DNA of 64,000 nucleotides from NCBI RefSeq assembly GCF_035968265.1, contig NZ_JAVYIM010000006.1:62001-126000 (forward strand), written 5' to 3'. The stretch comes from Nitrosarchaeum sp. Lineage in GTDB: Archaea > Thermoproteota > Nitrososphaeria > Nitrososphaerales > Nitrosopumilaceae. The position numbers and the translations under genes are program-made. Below are positions 44,951 through 53,816 of the stretch, in pieces. The notes beneath the pieces are model-generated. The model was not told the DNA's origin. It saw only the letters and a program-made list of their open reading frames with translations, and did not search any database. Position 1 is the stretch's first letter, and each line of letters opens with the position of its first letter.

Positions 44951-46105
44951 ATGGTGGAGAGTAACTATGACATATTGGGAATTCTTGAAGGCTCAACTGA
45001 GCACGAAATTCGTAATGCATTCCGAAGATTAGCATTGCTTTATCATTCTGATAAAGGAGGAGAAAATGATCAATTCATAAAAATTAAACAAGCATATGAA
45101 GATCTCAAAATTGGTAAAAAATATCCTGAAACTGATCTTGAAAAAATTAGAAATTCTAGAGTTTATTCTGGTGATTCAGAAGAGGACATACGAAGAAAAA
45201 ACCAAATTTTAGGCCAAGAGTTATTCAAAGAAATGAAATTAGCAGAAGAGTGGACAGCAGAACTTAATAGAACAAATTCAACCGGCATTAAATTATTTGG
45301 TTCAAAATCTCTTGGAGAAATTGAACTTGAAAGAAAAGCTAATGGTATACTTTCAATCAAAGGAAATTTTATGGCAGGCAATCTAACTTATGATGGCCCT
45401 ATTATTATGCAGGGAAATATAACAAGTCCATCTTGGACTGAAGAATTTAGAACAAATATTCATTTGACAAAAGGAGATTTTAAATTTATTAATCCACTTG
45501 AAAATAAATACAAAATTGAAAATGGTGCTAGAGTAATTGTAGATAATGGTGATATTGTAGTTGGAAATATTTTTGGTCGGAAATATAAAATTCAAGATTC
45601 AGATGGGAGAGTTGGAATTTTTAAAACTCAAGAACAACGGACTTTTGTATCTGCACCAAACGGAAAAATAATTGCAGAAAATATAATTAATACAGTTTCT
45701 CTTGAGGCTGATGTCATTATGGTTCTTAATTTGGAAGATGATGTTGAAATTAGTGCACGAGAAATTTTATTTTATGGAAGTAAAATCACTTATGATTCTA
45801 AAATTAAATTAAAAAAAGGTGGAATGATAAGATTTTTTGAAAATTTCTCAATTCAAAGTCTCAGTAATGATGCACTTATCAAACTTGAAAATGGTAAGGA
45901 AATTAGGTTATTTGATGTTAAAACGAAAAAAATCAAGGATTTACCGGATGAATTTGTGCCTAACAAAAGTGAGTTTGATAAGGACACCACAATGGTAGGC
46001 AATGGATTTACAATTACATATGAAATGTTAGATAATTTATCAAAAAAGCCAACAAAAAATCAAAAGAGTAAATGGGGTTCTAAATTTAAAATTTCTAAAA
46101 ATTAA
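44951..46105 (+). CDS. J-domain protein with degenerate HPD and beta-rich C-terminus
   Basis: A 384-aa protein. The N-terminal ~60 residues are a J domain (YDILGILEGSTEHEIRNAFR), but the HPD tripeptide that stimulates Hsp70 is HSD at residues 32-34. A charged linker follows, and from about residue 125 to 340 there is a series of short beta repeats (GNFMAGNLTYDG, GDIVVGNIFG, GKIIAENI, AREILFYGSKI) resembling a bactofilin-like or parallel-beta scaffold. It has no signal peptide. It may be a J-like scaffold protein; no dnaK or grpE lies in the window. Confidence 0.8.
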   Translation: MVESNYDILGILEGSTEHEIRNAFRRLALLYHSDKGGENDQFIKIKQAYEDLKIGKKYPETDLEKIRNSRVYSGDSEEDIRRKNQILGQELFKEMKLAEEWTAELNRTNSTGIKLFGSKSLGEIELERKANGILSIKGNFMAGNLTYDGPIIMQGNITSPSWTEEFRTNIHLTKGDFKFINPLENKYKIENGARVIVDNGDIVVGNIFGRKYKIQDSDGRVGIFKTQEQRTFVSAPNGKIIAENIINTVSLEADVIMVLNLEDDVEISAREILFYGSKITYDSKIKLKKGGMIRFFENFSIQSLSNDALIKLENGKEIRLFDVKTKKIKDLPDEFVPNKSEFDKDTTMVGNGFTITYEMLDNLSKKPTKNQKSKWGSKFKISKN

Positions 46106-46249
46106 ATAAATTTCTAAATTATCTATATTAAAAAACCAACTTAAATCATGAATAATTCCTTTATGAAAACTAATTATGTCCTAGTAAAGCTATTCTTATC
46201 ATAGAAAATACACGAAGAATTGATATTGTATAAAAATAACAAAAATTGA

Positions 46250-47998
46250 TTGCAAATTTCCTTTAGTATAGATAAAAAATTGATATTTTTAGTAATTATA
46301 GTATCTATAATTACACTTTTGGTTACAGCTTATTTGAGCTTTAACTATGCTGAACAAATTCTAATAGAAAGAGCTAGCGATCTATTATTAGGCGAATCAG
46401 CTACACGTGGTAATGCTATTAGACTTCTTTTTGAATCACGAATTGACCAAAATCAAATTTTAGCAAATGATCCAATGATAAAAATTCTTGTTAATGATTT
46501 AAACCAAGTTTCAGAAGATGATTTGCATAAAGAAAGAGAAATCAAACGCAGAGACTTCCTTACTCAAATCCAAGCATTTCAAACATTAGTTGGGTTTTCG
46601 ATAGGTTTTGAGGATGTAAAAATTATTGGTGCAAATGGTAATGTTTACTTTTCACTTGGTAAACTAACTGATAATAATTTTCTTCAAGATCCACTATTTC
46701 AAAAAGGATTAAAAAAACCAATAGTGGATTTTGAGCCAACTGCAACTGGTAAAAAAATGATTATAGTTTCTCCAATTTTTGCTCTAGATGATAAAAAAAA
46801 TGATGAACCAATTGGAGTAGTTATCTCTAGAATGAGAACTGAATCATTAGATAATATTTTGACTGATTCAAGTGGTTTAGGAAAAACAGGCGAAGTTTAT
46901 ATCGTAAGTGACGGGTTCTTGATGTTATCTGAATCTAGATTCATAGAAAACGCTATCTTTAAACAAAAAGTTGATACCGTTCCTGTCCAAAAATGTTTTA
47001 GGGAATCAGAAGATTTTTCAGGAATTTATTTGGATTATAGAAAAATCAATATTTATGGATCATCATACTGTGCTAATGATTTAGGATTTGTTTTACTTGC
47101 GGAAATTGACGAATCAGAAACAATTCAGCCTGTTATAATACTCCAAAATAGAATTTTTCAAACTGGTTTAGTGATCACTATAATAATGACAATTGTGGCA
47201 TTTCTAATTTCAAAATCTATGTCACGACCTCTAATTAAATTAAAAAATGCTGCAAACAAAGTTGCAAGTGGTGACTTTAATGTTCGAACAAATATCACAA
47301 CTAAAGATGAAATCGGTGAGCTATCTCAGGCATTTGATTTAATGACTGAAAAGCTTCAGAAATCATTAATTGAAATTAAAGAAAAAGAAGATGTTATAAA
47401 ACAACAAGAAGATATTTTATTGCAATTTTCTGATCATAGTGAGCAATATTGTGTATGTATGGTTGATATTATGAATTCAACAAAAATCACTCTTAATTTA
47501 TCCGAATCACAAACTAGTGAATTTTATAAAATTTTTCTTAATTCTATTGCTTCTACTGTGAGAAATTTTGGTGGAATTGTAATAAAAAATATTGGGGATG
47601 CATTATTGTTTTATTTTCCGGTTATACATTCAGAAGAAGAATCTACATTAAAAAAATGCCTAGATTGTTGTCTTGCATTAGGAGAGTTACATGACGATAT
47701 TGTAAAAAAACTTAAAAATCACAAATTACCTATTTTTGATTACAGAACTAGTTCAACCTATGGAATAGTTAGAATTGCAAAAACATCTACATCCTCTATC
47801 AATGATATATTTGGAAATACTGTAAATCGATGTGCAAAAATAAATAGACTCGCTCCTGCAAATGGCTTAGTAATCGGCGAAGAATTCTATAAAAGTGCTA
47901 AAAATTTTGACAACTATATATTTAAAAAAATAGAAAACACATTTTCTTCATCCGAATCTGATTATCCAGTATATCGTGTTTCTAGAAAAAATAGATAA
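46250..47998 (+). CDS. Receptor-type class III adenylate/guanylate cyclase
   Basis: A 582-aa membrane sensor. Helix 1 (about 10-30) and helix 2 (about 302-322) enclose an extracellular dCache-like sensing domain (about 35-290). A HAMP domain follows (RPLIKLKNAANKVASGDF), then a coiled coil and a cyclase domain (about 395-580). Catalytic features are the metal Asp in CMVDIMNS (near 406), IGDALLFYF (Asp near 450) and the transition-state Asn-Arg in GNTVNRCAKI (near 525), so it should be active. ATP or GTP preference is not decidable. It starts at TTG with GTATAAAAAT upstream. Confidence 0.9.
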   Translation: MQISFSIDKKLIFLVIIVSIITLLVTAYLSFNYAEQILIERASDLLLGESATRGNAIRLLFESRIDQNQILANDPMIKILVNDLNQVSEDDLHKEREIKRRDFLTQIQAFQTLVGFSIGFEDVKIIGANGNVYFSLGKLTDNNFLQDPLFQKGLKKPIVDFEPTATGKKMIIVSPIFALDDKKNDEPIGVVISRMRTESLDNILTDSSGLGKTGEVYIVSDGFLMLSESRFIENAIFKQKVDTVPVQKCFRESEDFSGIYLDYRKINIYGSSYCANDLGFVLLAEIDESETIQPVIILQNRIFQTGLVITIIMTIVAFLISKSMSRPLIKLKNAANKVASGDFNVRTNITTKDEIGELSQAFDLMTEKLQKSLIEIKEKEDVIKQQEDILLQFSDHSEQYCVCMVDIMNSTKITLNLSESQTSEFYKIFLNSIASTVRNFGGIVIKNIGDALLFYFPVIHSEEESTLKKCLDCCLALGELHDDIVKKLKNHKLPIFDYRTSSTYGIVRIAKTSTSSINDIFGNTVNRCAKINRLAPANGLVIGEEFYKSAKNFDNYIFKKIENTFSSSESDYPVYRVSRKNR

Positions 47999-48010
47999 TA
48001 CTTTTTACAA

Positions 48011-48337
48011 TTAAATTAATTTAGTTGATTTTTCTTTCGTACTAATATCGTATGATTCTTCTACATTTGTAACAAAAATTTTTCCGTCACCTTTTTGTCC
48101 TGTGTGAGCAACATTCATGATAGCTGAAACTACTGATTTTACCTCTGAATCATGAACAACTGTAAGTATTACATCTACTGAGTTAAACTCTATTTGACGT
48201 CCTCCTATTTCTGGTCGTTCTCCCATTCCCTGTCCTAACGATTGAATTAGTGTAACACCACCGACACCAGATTTTCTTATCTCATTGATTACTTGTTTAG
48301 AAACATCACTTTGTACAATCGCTTCTATTCGTTTCAT
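48011..48337 (-). CDS. PII-type nitrogen regulatory protein
   Basis: A 108-aa PII protein that senses ATP/ADP and 2-oxoglutarate and docks on transporters or enzymes of nitrogen metabolism. The N-terminus is MKRIEAIVQ, the T-loop GQGMGERPEIGGRQIEF and the B-loop GDGKIFV. The T-loop has no Tyr at the uridylylation position, so control must be by ligands alone. I chose the ATG at 48337 because a TTTTTAAAG box lies 27 bases upstream; an earlier ATG at 48370 overlaps that box. It ends 12 bases from the cyclase gene stop. Confidence 0.92.
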   Translation of the reverse strand: MKRIEAIVQSDVSKQVINEIRKSGVGGVTLIQSLGQGMGERPEIGGRQIEFNSVDVILTVVHDSEVKSVVSAIMNVAHTGQKGDGKIFVTNVEESYDISTKEKSTKLI

Positions 48338-48468
48338 TATCAAATAATTTCTATAATACTTTAAAAACATACTTTAGATTATCACTGATTTTTGATAATA
48401 TCAAAACTGAATATCATTATTGAAAATTAAGGTAATCTTTTATGCAATTTAAATTTTAAATTCTTATT

Positions 48469-49461
48469 ATGTATTTTTTATTACTTGTTACTATTATTTC
48501 GATATTGGGCTCTTCATCTCTAATTTTTGCAGATGAATATGAAATCAGCATCCCTTTTGGTGCGTATAATCCAGAATTAAACACTCCTGCAGAAGTATGG
48601 TATGATCCTCCTCAAATATTTGTAAAAATTGATGACATCATTACATGGTATAATGATGATCGAGAAGGTCATACAGTTACTAGTGGTAAAGGATCAGGAA
48701 GATTCGGTTGGATGAGTGATGATTTTGGAACGCCAAATGGATATTTTAATAGTGATAGATTCATGCCAGGCGAATCATGGTCATATGATTTTAAAGAATC
48801 TGGCACTTTTTCATATTATTGTACCAATCATCCTTGGATGGAAGGAGTTGTAATTGTTGAAAAATTAATTCCAGATTATCCGCATGATGCAACTGGAAAA
48901 GAATTAAAATTTCCACTTTTACAATACACTCCAGATCAAAACATAGAAGTAAATCTTACATGGGATCCACCAATTATCAAAACTCATGAAAAAATCCAAT
49001 TTGTATATCAGTTCTATGATCCTCAAACAAATTCTAATCTTGCAAAAATGAAATATACGATCATAATATTCCAAAATGGAAAAGAAATTCTTCGTGATGA
49101 TGGTATAAACCAAATTGGTGGTGATTATAGAAATTTTGTTTTCAGTGATTCAGGTTCAATAATAATTCGTATTGAAGGAATTCAATCTTCTTCAATCTTA
49201 GCTGAAGAAAGTGTAACTGTATCTGGAAATATTGAAAATAAAGCATTAAGGGCAGTAGACTTTACAACTGTAGTTTATGACAATCCAGAAAAAACCACTC
49301 ATGAAATTTATCATTTAAAACCAGCTCAAAGACTAAACACTTACTATGAATTAATGATAATTATTATTTTAATTCCTGCTATTCTATTCATAGGTATTTT
49401 ATTCTGGCTGAAGAAAAAACCAGAATCTACAACAAAAAAAGCTGGTGCTGTTAATCTCTAA
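48469..49461 (+). CDS. Plastocyanin-like copper protein with C-terminal anchor
   Basis: A 330-aa exported protein. After a signal peptide (about 1-20) there is a cupredoxin domain (about 25-130) with a complete type 1 copper site: His in REGHTVTSG and the C-x2-H-x2-M group in YYCTNHPWMEG. A second beta domain (about 155-270) follows and a membrane helix near 300-320 anchors the protein outside the cell. Ammonia-oxidising archaea use many such proteins as electron carriers in place of cytochromes c. It is a good reference for the degenerate relatives at 12826 and 44366. Confidence 0.9.
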   Translation: MYFLLLVTIISILGSSSLIFADEYEISIPFGAYNPELNTPAEVWYDPPQIFVKIDDIITWYNDDREGHTVTSGKGSGRFGWMSDDFGTPNGYFNSDRFMPGESWSYDFKESGTFSYYCTNHPWMEGVVIVEKLIPDYPHDATGKELKFPLLQYTPDQNIEVNLTWDPPIIKTHEKIQFVYQFYDPQTNSNLAKMKYTIIIFQNGKEILRDDGINQIGGDYRNFVFSDSGSIIIRIEGIQSSSILAEESVTVSGNIENKALRAVDFTTVVYDNPEKTTHEIYHLKPAQRLNTYYELMIIIILIPAILFIGILFWLKKKPESTTKKAGAVNL

Positions 49462-49495
49462 AATAATAAAAAGAAATTAAAAATGATGACCTAAT

Positions 49496-49795
49496 CTAAT
49501 CGATTAATTCGGTCCAACCTTTAACGAAGACTGAGTTCTTGTAGAGTGGAACTGGTTGTCCAACGGTAAAGTCCATTGGTCTCATCCAAAAGATTGCCTT
49601 TGTTGGGCAAACACCGATACATGCTCCATCGGAGATGCATCTTTCTGGGTAAAAGACAAATGCTTTTCCTCTCTTCCAGCCTTCGACTGGTTTTACTCTA
49701 AGTACATCTGGTCCTAATGTTGTACAGATTTCTACACATAGTGCGCATCCGATACACATTTGTTCGCTGATGTCTGGAATAATTCCTACTGGCAT
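49496..49795 (-). CDS. Ferredoxin with two [4Fe-4S]-type motifs
   Basis: A 99-aa ferredoxin. The first cluster motif is CIGCALCVEIC, and the second is CISDGACIGVCP, with one extra residue between the first two cysteines of the second motif. It carries electrons in the cytoplasm. Codon use looks less AT-biased than in the neighbours, as expected for a highly expressed protein. The ~30-residue aromatic C-terminal tail after the second motif is a feature of the archaeal group. It stands alone as a single-gene unit. Confidence 0.9.
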   Translation of the reverse strand: MPVGIIPDISEQMCIGCALCVEICTTLGPDVLRVKPVEGWKRGKAFVFYPERCISDGACIGVCPTKAIFWMRPMDFTVGQPVPLYKNSVFVKGWTELID

Positions 49796-49908
49796 AACAA
49801 AATTTCTTTCGATTTTGCTCTTAATATAATTTGCCCAAAAAATCTGTTCTATAACGGCGTTTCAAATTTTATAACACCGTTTAAAATTCTGATCGCTCTC
49901 AATGTGCA

Positions 49909-50532
49909 TTAAACATTGAATAATTCAATTCTGAATATTTTTTCAGTATTTCCGATTTGATTTAACGACCTAATTATCATACTCTTATCAATTCTTTTGA
50001 GATAAAACATTCCAGATTTTTTTGAATCAATAATGTGTCTACCTCCTGGAGAAAGAATCCATTCCCCTCCATCATTTTTTCGTGTTATTGCTGTAATTAT
50101 TACTGAAGAGCCATTTTCCCTTGAAATTGATGAAAGTAGCATTAATGACGCATTAATGAATCTTCCAGATTCTTTTTCATCAAATATGTTGTAGAATCCA
50201 TTAAGTGAATCAATTATGACCAAGAATTTTTCACTTGATATTTTATTTGCTATTTCAGATATGATTTTTTTCAAATCAATCTTACTTGGACGATAAATTT
50301 CTACTCTCTCATTTTTTTTAATTAATTCTGAAACTACATAACCACTATGGAGCAAATCAAAATCTAAGAAAATTACAGGATAACTGATAGAATCTATTAA
50401 TTCATTTAAAATTTCTGCTTTCAGAAAAGGCTCAGAGCATAAAATCATATTTGGATTTTTGATTGAAAATTCCTTTTTTACATATGTTAAATCATTATCT
50501 AAAATCTCTTGAGGATTTTTATCCAACACCAA
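49909..50532 (-). CDS. RecA/RadA-like protein without Walker A
   Basis: A 207-aa protein with the RecA/KaiC fold. A Walker B-like strand FLVIIDSLNGFYN is clear near residue 103, and the C-terminal part (GGRHIIDSKKSGMFYLKR) is like the RadA ATPase end. Where Walker A should be, near residue 32, the sequence is MILCSEPFLKAEI, without the Gly-Lys-Thr, so ATP hydrolysis is unlikely. It may be a regulatory partner of RadA. TTG at 50532, GTG at 50529 or TTG at 50526 could be the start. It is divergent from the class V enzyme. Confidence 0.75.
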   Translation of the reverse strand: MVLDKNPQEILDNDLTYVKKEFSIKNPNMILCSEPFLKAEILNELIDSISYPVIFLDFDLLHSGYVVSELIKKNERVEIYRPSKIDLKKIISEIANKISSEKFLVIIDSLNGFYNIFDEKESGRFINASLMLLSSISRENGSSVIITAITRKNDGGEWILSPGGRHIIDSKKSGMFYLKRIDKSMIIRSLNQIGNTEKIFRIELFNV

Positions 50533-50555
50533 TTTAGTATATTACAGATATAATA

Positions 50556-51707
50556 ATGAATTTGGCTTCAAAAGATATATCAAAAGATTTTCATAATTCT
50601 GACAAAATTTATCTAAATAATGCTTCTGTTTCTTTAATGCCTTTACAAAGCATAGAAGCCATGAAAGATTTTCAAATTTCATACAATTCTATGGGGCCTG
50701 ATTCAATAGACTCTCAACCATTTATCGCTGAAAAATTACAAAATGTTAGAAAAATTATTGCAAAAATTATCAATAGCCAACCAGAAGAAGTTGTCTTGAC
50801 TCAAAGTACCACAGATGGAATAAACATAGTTGCCAATGGACTCTCATTTGAAAAAAATTCTAATATTATAATTCGTGGATTTTCACATGAACATCATGCA
50901 AATTTCTATCCTTGGCTTAGATTACAGAAAAAAACTAAAATTAAAAATTTATCTATAGATAAAAATGGTTTTTTTAATTTTGATGAATTTCAAACCCTTC
51001 TTGATAGAGATACAACATTGGTAGCTATTAGTCATGCATTATACAATACAGGATCAATATTACCTGTAGAAAAAATTGGAAATATGCTTCAAAGTAATAC
51101 CTCGTTTTTCATTGATAGTGCACAAACTATTGGCTGCATAGGTAATTTTGATGTAAAAAAAACTAAATGTGATTTTATGTCATTTAATGGTTCAAAGTGG
51201 TTATGTGGGCCTATGGGAACTGGATTATTTTATTGCAACAAAAAATCACATGAATTACTAGAACCAATGACTATTGGAGGAGAATCAGCAATGATTTATG
51301 ATAAAACAAATCTTGCATTCAAAGACATGCCAGATAAATTTCAAACAGGATTTCGTAATTATGTTGGAATTGTTGGTTTAGAGTCATCTGCAAACTATCT
51401 TCTTAAATTTGGAATGGAAAACATTCGTAAAAAGAATCTTTATCTTTCAAATCTTTTAAGAGAAGAATTATCTAAAGTAAAAAATATTATTCTATATGGG
51501 CCAGAAAATCCTGAAGAAAGAACAAGCGTTGTCTCTTTTAATATTGATGGACAAAATCCACAAACAATTGTAGAAAGACTAGAAAAGCAAAATATTGTAT
51601 TGGCTGTTAGAGAAATTTTAGAACAAAAAATCGTACGAGCATCACCTCATTTTTTTAATACTGAATCTGAAATACTTGAGGTTGTTAATGCAATAAAAAA
51701 TCTATGA
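50556..51707 (+). CDS. Class V PLP-dependent aminotransferase/desulfurase-like enzyme
   Basis: A 383-aa fold type I PLP enzyme of the NifS/SufS/isopenicillin-epimerase group. The PLP lysine is in SFNGSKWLCGPMGTG, the PLP aspartate in FFIDSAQTIG, and the His stack in GFSHEHHANFYPW. The C-terminal loop that holds the catalytic cysteine of SufS is here AVREILEQKIVRASPHFFNT and has no cysteine, so classical cysteine desulfurase activity is doubtful. The reaction is unknown. The last six bases overlap the convergent Lrp-like gene. Confidence 0.85.
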   Translation: MNLASKDISKDFHNSDKIYLNNASVSLMPLQSIEAMKDFQISYNSMGPDSIDSQPFIAEKLQNVRKIIAKIINSQPEEVVLTQSTTDGINIVANGLSFEKNSNIIIRGFSHEHHANFYPWLRLQKKTKIKNLSIDKNGFFNFDEFQTLLDRDTTLVAISHALYNTGSILPVEKIGNMLQSNTSFFIDSAQTIGCIGNFDVKKTKCDFMSFNGSKWLCGPMGTGLFYCNKKSHELLEPMTIGGESAMIYDKTNLAFKDMPDKFQTGFRNYVGIVGLESSANYLLKFGMENIRKKNLYLSNLLREELSKVKNIILYGPENPEERTSVVSFNIDGQNPQTIVERLEKQNIVLAVREILEQKIVRASPHFFNTESEILEVVNAIKNL

Positions 51708-51974
51708 TTTTTCTTGCTCTTCTATTACCATCATTGTTAGTGTTGATTGTATTTTTCCAATTTTTCTAACTTTATTTGTAATAATTCCTCGTAATTTTTC
51801 GGCATCTTTAGATGATAATTTTAAGACTATATCGTATACTCCATAAACTCCTTGAACTTCATACTCGATGTCTTCAGTAGCAAGAATACGCTTGATATCT
51901 TCTATAATTGATTCATCAGATCCTAGGTCAGAATTCAATAAAACATACGCAGTAGGCACATTGCAGTTTTTCAT
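51702..51974 (-). CDS. Stand-alone Lrp/AsnC ligand-binding (RAM) domain
   Basis: A 90-aa protein corresponding only to the RAM domain of Lrp/AsnC regulators: AYVLLNSDLGSDESIIEDI, EVQGVYGVYDIVLKL and the final IGKIQSTLTMMVIEE strand. There is no DNA-binding domain, so it may be a small-molecule sensor that joins full-length Lrp proteins or acts alone. Such stand-alone RAM proteins are widespread in archaea. It converges with the class V enzyme. Confidence 0.88.
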   Translation of the reverse strand: MKNCNVPTAYVLLNSDLGSDESIIEDIKRILATEDIEYEVQGVYGVYDIVLKLSSKDAEKLRGIITNKVRKIGKIQSTLTMMVIEEQEKS

Positions 51975-52037
51975 AAAACACTATTTAACCTTTCATAGAT
52001 CTTAAAAACTGATTAATCCCCATCGTAATTTACTGAT

Positions 52038-52682
52038 GTGAAACCACTAGATCTTACATTGACAATATCTACATCCATTCCTACTTTTCCAGATTCACCA
52101 AAACCACAATTCATTCTTTGGTCTACACTAAAAGATGACAAATATAATCTTGAATTATTATTTCTCAGTTCTCATACTGGAACTCATCTTGATGCACCAT
52201 ACCATTTTGTAAAAAATGGAATAAAAATACATCAAATTCCACTTGATAGATTAGTAGGAAATGGTATTTTGATTAAAATAAAAAAAGGAAAAAATCAATC
52301 TATTACTAAAAATGATTTAATTTTATTTGAAAGAAAACATGGTAATATTCCAAAAAATTCATCCATATTTTTTTATACTGAATGGCAAAAAAACTTGAAT
52401 AGTAATTATTATTTTATTAATAATCCTGGTTTATCTGAATCAGCTGCTACATATCTTGTTTCAAAAAAGATCAATTTAGTTGGAATTGATTCACCTAGTA
52501 TAGATTTGGGTCAAGATAAAATTTTTAAAGTTCATAAAATACTTGCAAAAAATAATATTTTAATTGTTGAGAATCTATCAAATTTGAATAAAATTTCTTC
52601 AAACCAATTTGATTTTGTAATTTTACCGTTAAAGCTAAAGGATGCAACTGGTTCTCCAGTTAGAGCAATAGCTATTCAATGA
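52038..52682 (+). CDS. Cyclase-family (kynurenine formamidase-like) hydrolase
   Basis: A 214-aa metal-dependent hydrolase of the cyclase family. The metal motif HTGTHLDAPYHF lies near residue 46, and the C-terminal signature GIDSPSIDLGQ and NILIVENLSNL are kept. The family includes KynB-type arylformamidases, but the substrate here is unknown and there are no kynurenine genes nearby. The start is GTG at 52038. The 3' end overlaps the convergent radical SAM gene by seven bases. Confidence 0.88.
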   Translation: MKPLDLTLTISTSIPTFPDSPKPQFILWSTLKDDKYNLELLFLSSHTGTHLDAPYHFVKNGIKIHQIPLDRLVGNGILIKIKKGKNQSITKNDLILFERKHGNIPKNSSIFFYTEWQKNLNSNYYFINNPGLSESAATYLVSKKINLVGIDSPSIDLGQDKIFKVHKILAKNNILIVENLSNLNKISSNQFDFVILPLKLKDATGSPVRAIAIQ

Positions 52683-53734
52683 ACAAAATGAAATCTATTT
52701 TTCTTATAATTTTTAGATAAATTACCAATAATTGGGACTTGATTTCTACAAAACTGGCATTTATTTTTCTCATCTAGATTCCAACCTTCAATATCAAAAC
52801 CATATCTCTTAACTACAATATTGTTACATTTTGAACAATAAGTATGCTCAAAAGGATGACCTGGTACATTTCCGATATAAGCATACTCCAATCCAACTTT
52901 TTTTGCAATTTCATAATGTTTTTCTAAAGTTTTAACAGGAGTAGAATCAAATTCCATCATTTTATAATCTGGATGAAAACGTAAAAAATGAATTGGCATC
53001 TCTGGACCAAATTGGTCATAAATAAATTTACATAATTTTTCTGCATATTCTAAACTATCTCCTACTTTTGGAATAATAAGATCTGTAATCTCTACATGAA
53101 TCTTCGTCTTGTTACGTATTTCTAATAATGTATCAAAAATAGGTTGAGGATCAGGAACCCCGATAAATTTTTTTGTAAAATTAGGTTCTGCATTACCTTT
53201 GAAATCAATTGTTATAGAATCTAAAAATTCTCCCATCATATTTACTGATTCTGGAGTATCATATCCATTTGAGACAAATACATTGTAAAGATTTTTTTGA
53301 TGTGCTATTACTCCACAATCTCTAGCAAATTCAATGAATATAGATGGTTCATTGTATGTATACGCAATTCCATCTGCATCATTATCTAATGCTGCTTGTA
53401 CTACTTGTTCAGGAGTCATATCTACACCCTCTACTTTTCTTCTCTGACTAATGTCAAAATTCTGACAATATCTACAAAGCCAATTACATCCAGTGGTGGC
53501 AATTGAAAACACTTTAGATCCAGGATTGTAATGTATGACTGGCTTTTTTTCTATTGGATCAACATGTCCTGTTATTACTTTACCGTATACAAATAAGTCT
53601 AATTTTCCATTTTCATTACCACGTATTCCACATAATCCTATTTGGCCTTCACTCATCTCACAGTATCTTGCACAAGCAGTACAACGTACTTTCTTGTTAG
53701 GTAATTTTTCATAAAGAATTGCCTCTTTGTTCAT
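52676..53734 (-). CDS. amrS: Radical SAM enzyme, AmmeMemoRadiSam (AmrS) type
   Basis: A 352-aa radical SAM protein resembling the PFL-activating enzyme branch. It opens with a Cys-rich region (CTACARYCEMSEGQIGLCG), then the cluster motif CNWLCRYCQ (C-x3-C-x2-C form, near residue 82), and ends in a zinc-ribbon-like part (CSKCN, CQFC). It matches the AmrS component of the AmmeMemoRadiSam system, which in other organisms is encoded with AMMECR1- and Memo-family proteins. Neither of those is in this window. The role is unresolved. Confidence 0.9.
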   Translation of the reverse strand: MNKEAILYEKLPNKKVRCTACARYCEMSEGQIGLCGIRGNENGKLDLFVYGKVITGHVDPIEKKPVIHYNPGSKVFSIATTGCNWLCRYCQNFDISQRRKVEGVDMTPEQVVQAALDNDADGIAYTYNEPSIFIEFARDCGVIAHQKNLYNVFVSNGYDTPESVNMMGEFLDSITIDFKGNAEPNFTKKFIGVPDPQPIFDTLLEIRNKTKIHVEITDLIIPKVGDSLEYAEKLCKFIYDQFGPEMPIHFLRFHPDYKMMEFDSTPVKTLEKHYEIAKKVGLEYAYIGNVPGHPFEHTYCSKCNNIVVKRYGFDIEGWNLDEKNKCQFCRNQVPIIGNLSKNYKKNRFHFVH

Positions 53735-53816
53735 TTTAGTTAATTATAGATGATTTTCCCATATAAGGTGCATCACTTTTCGCAATCCTAAAAATATAGA
53801 AAATAACACATTACCT

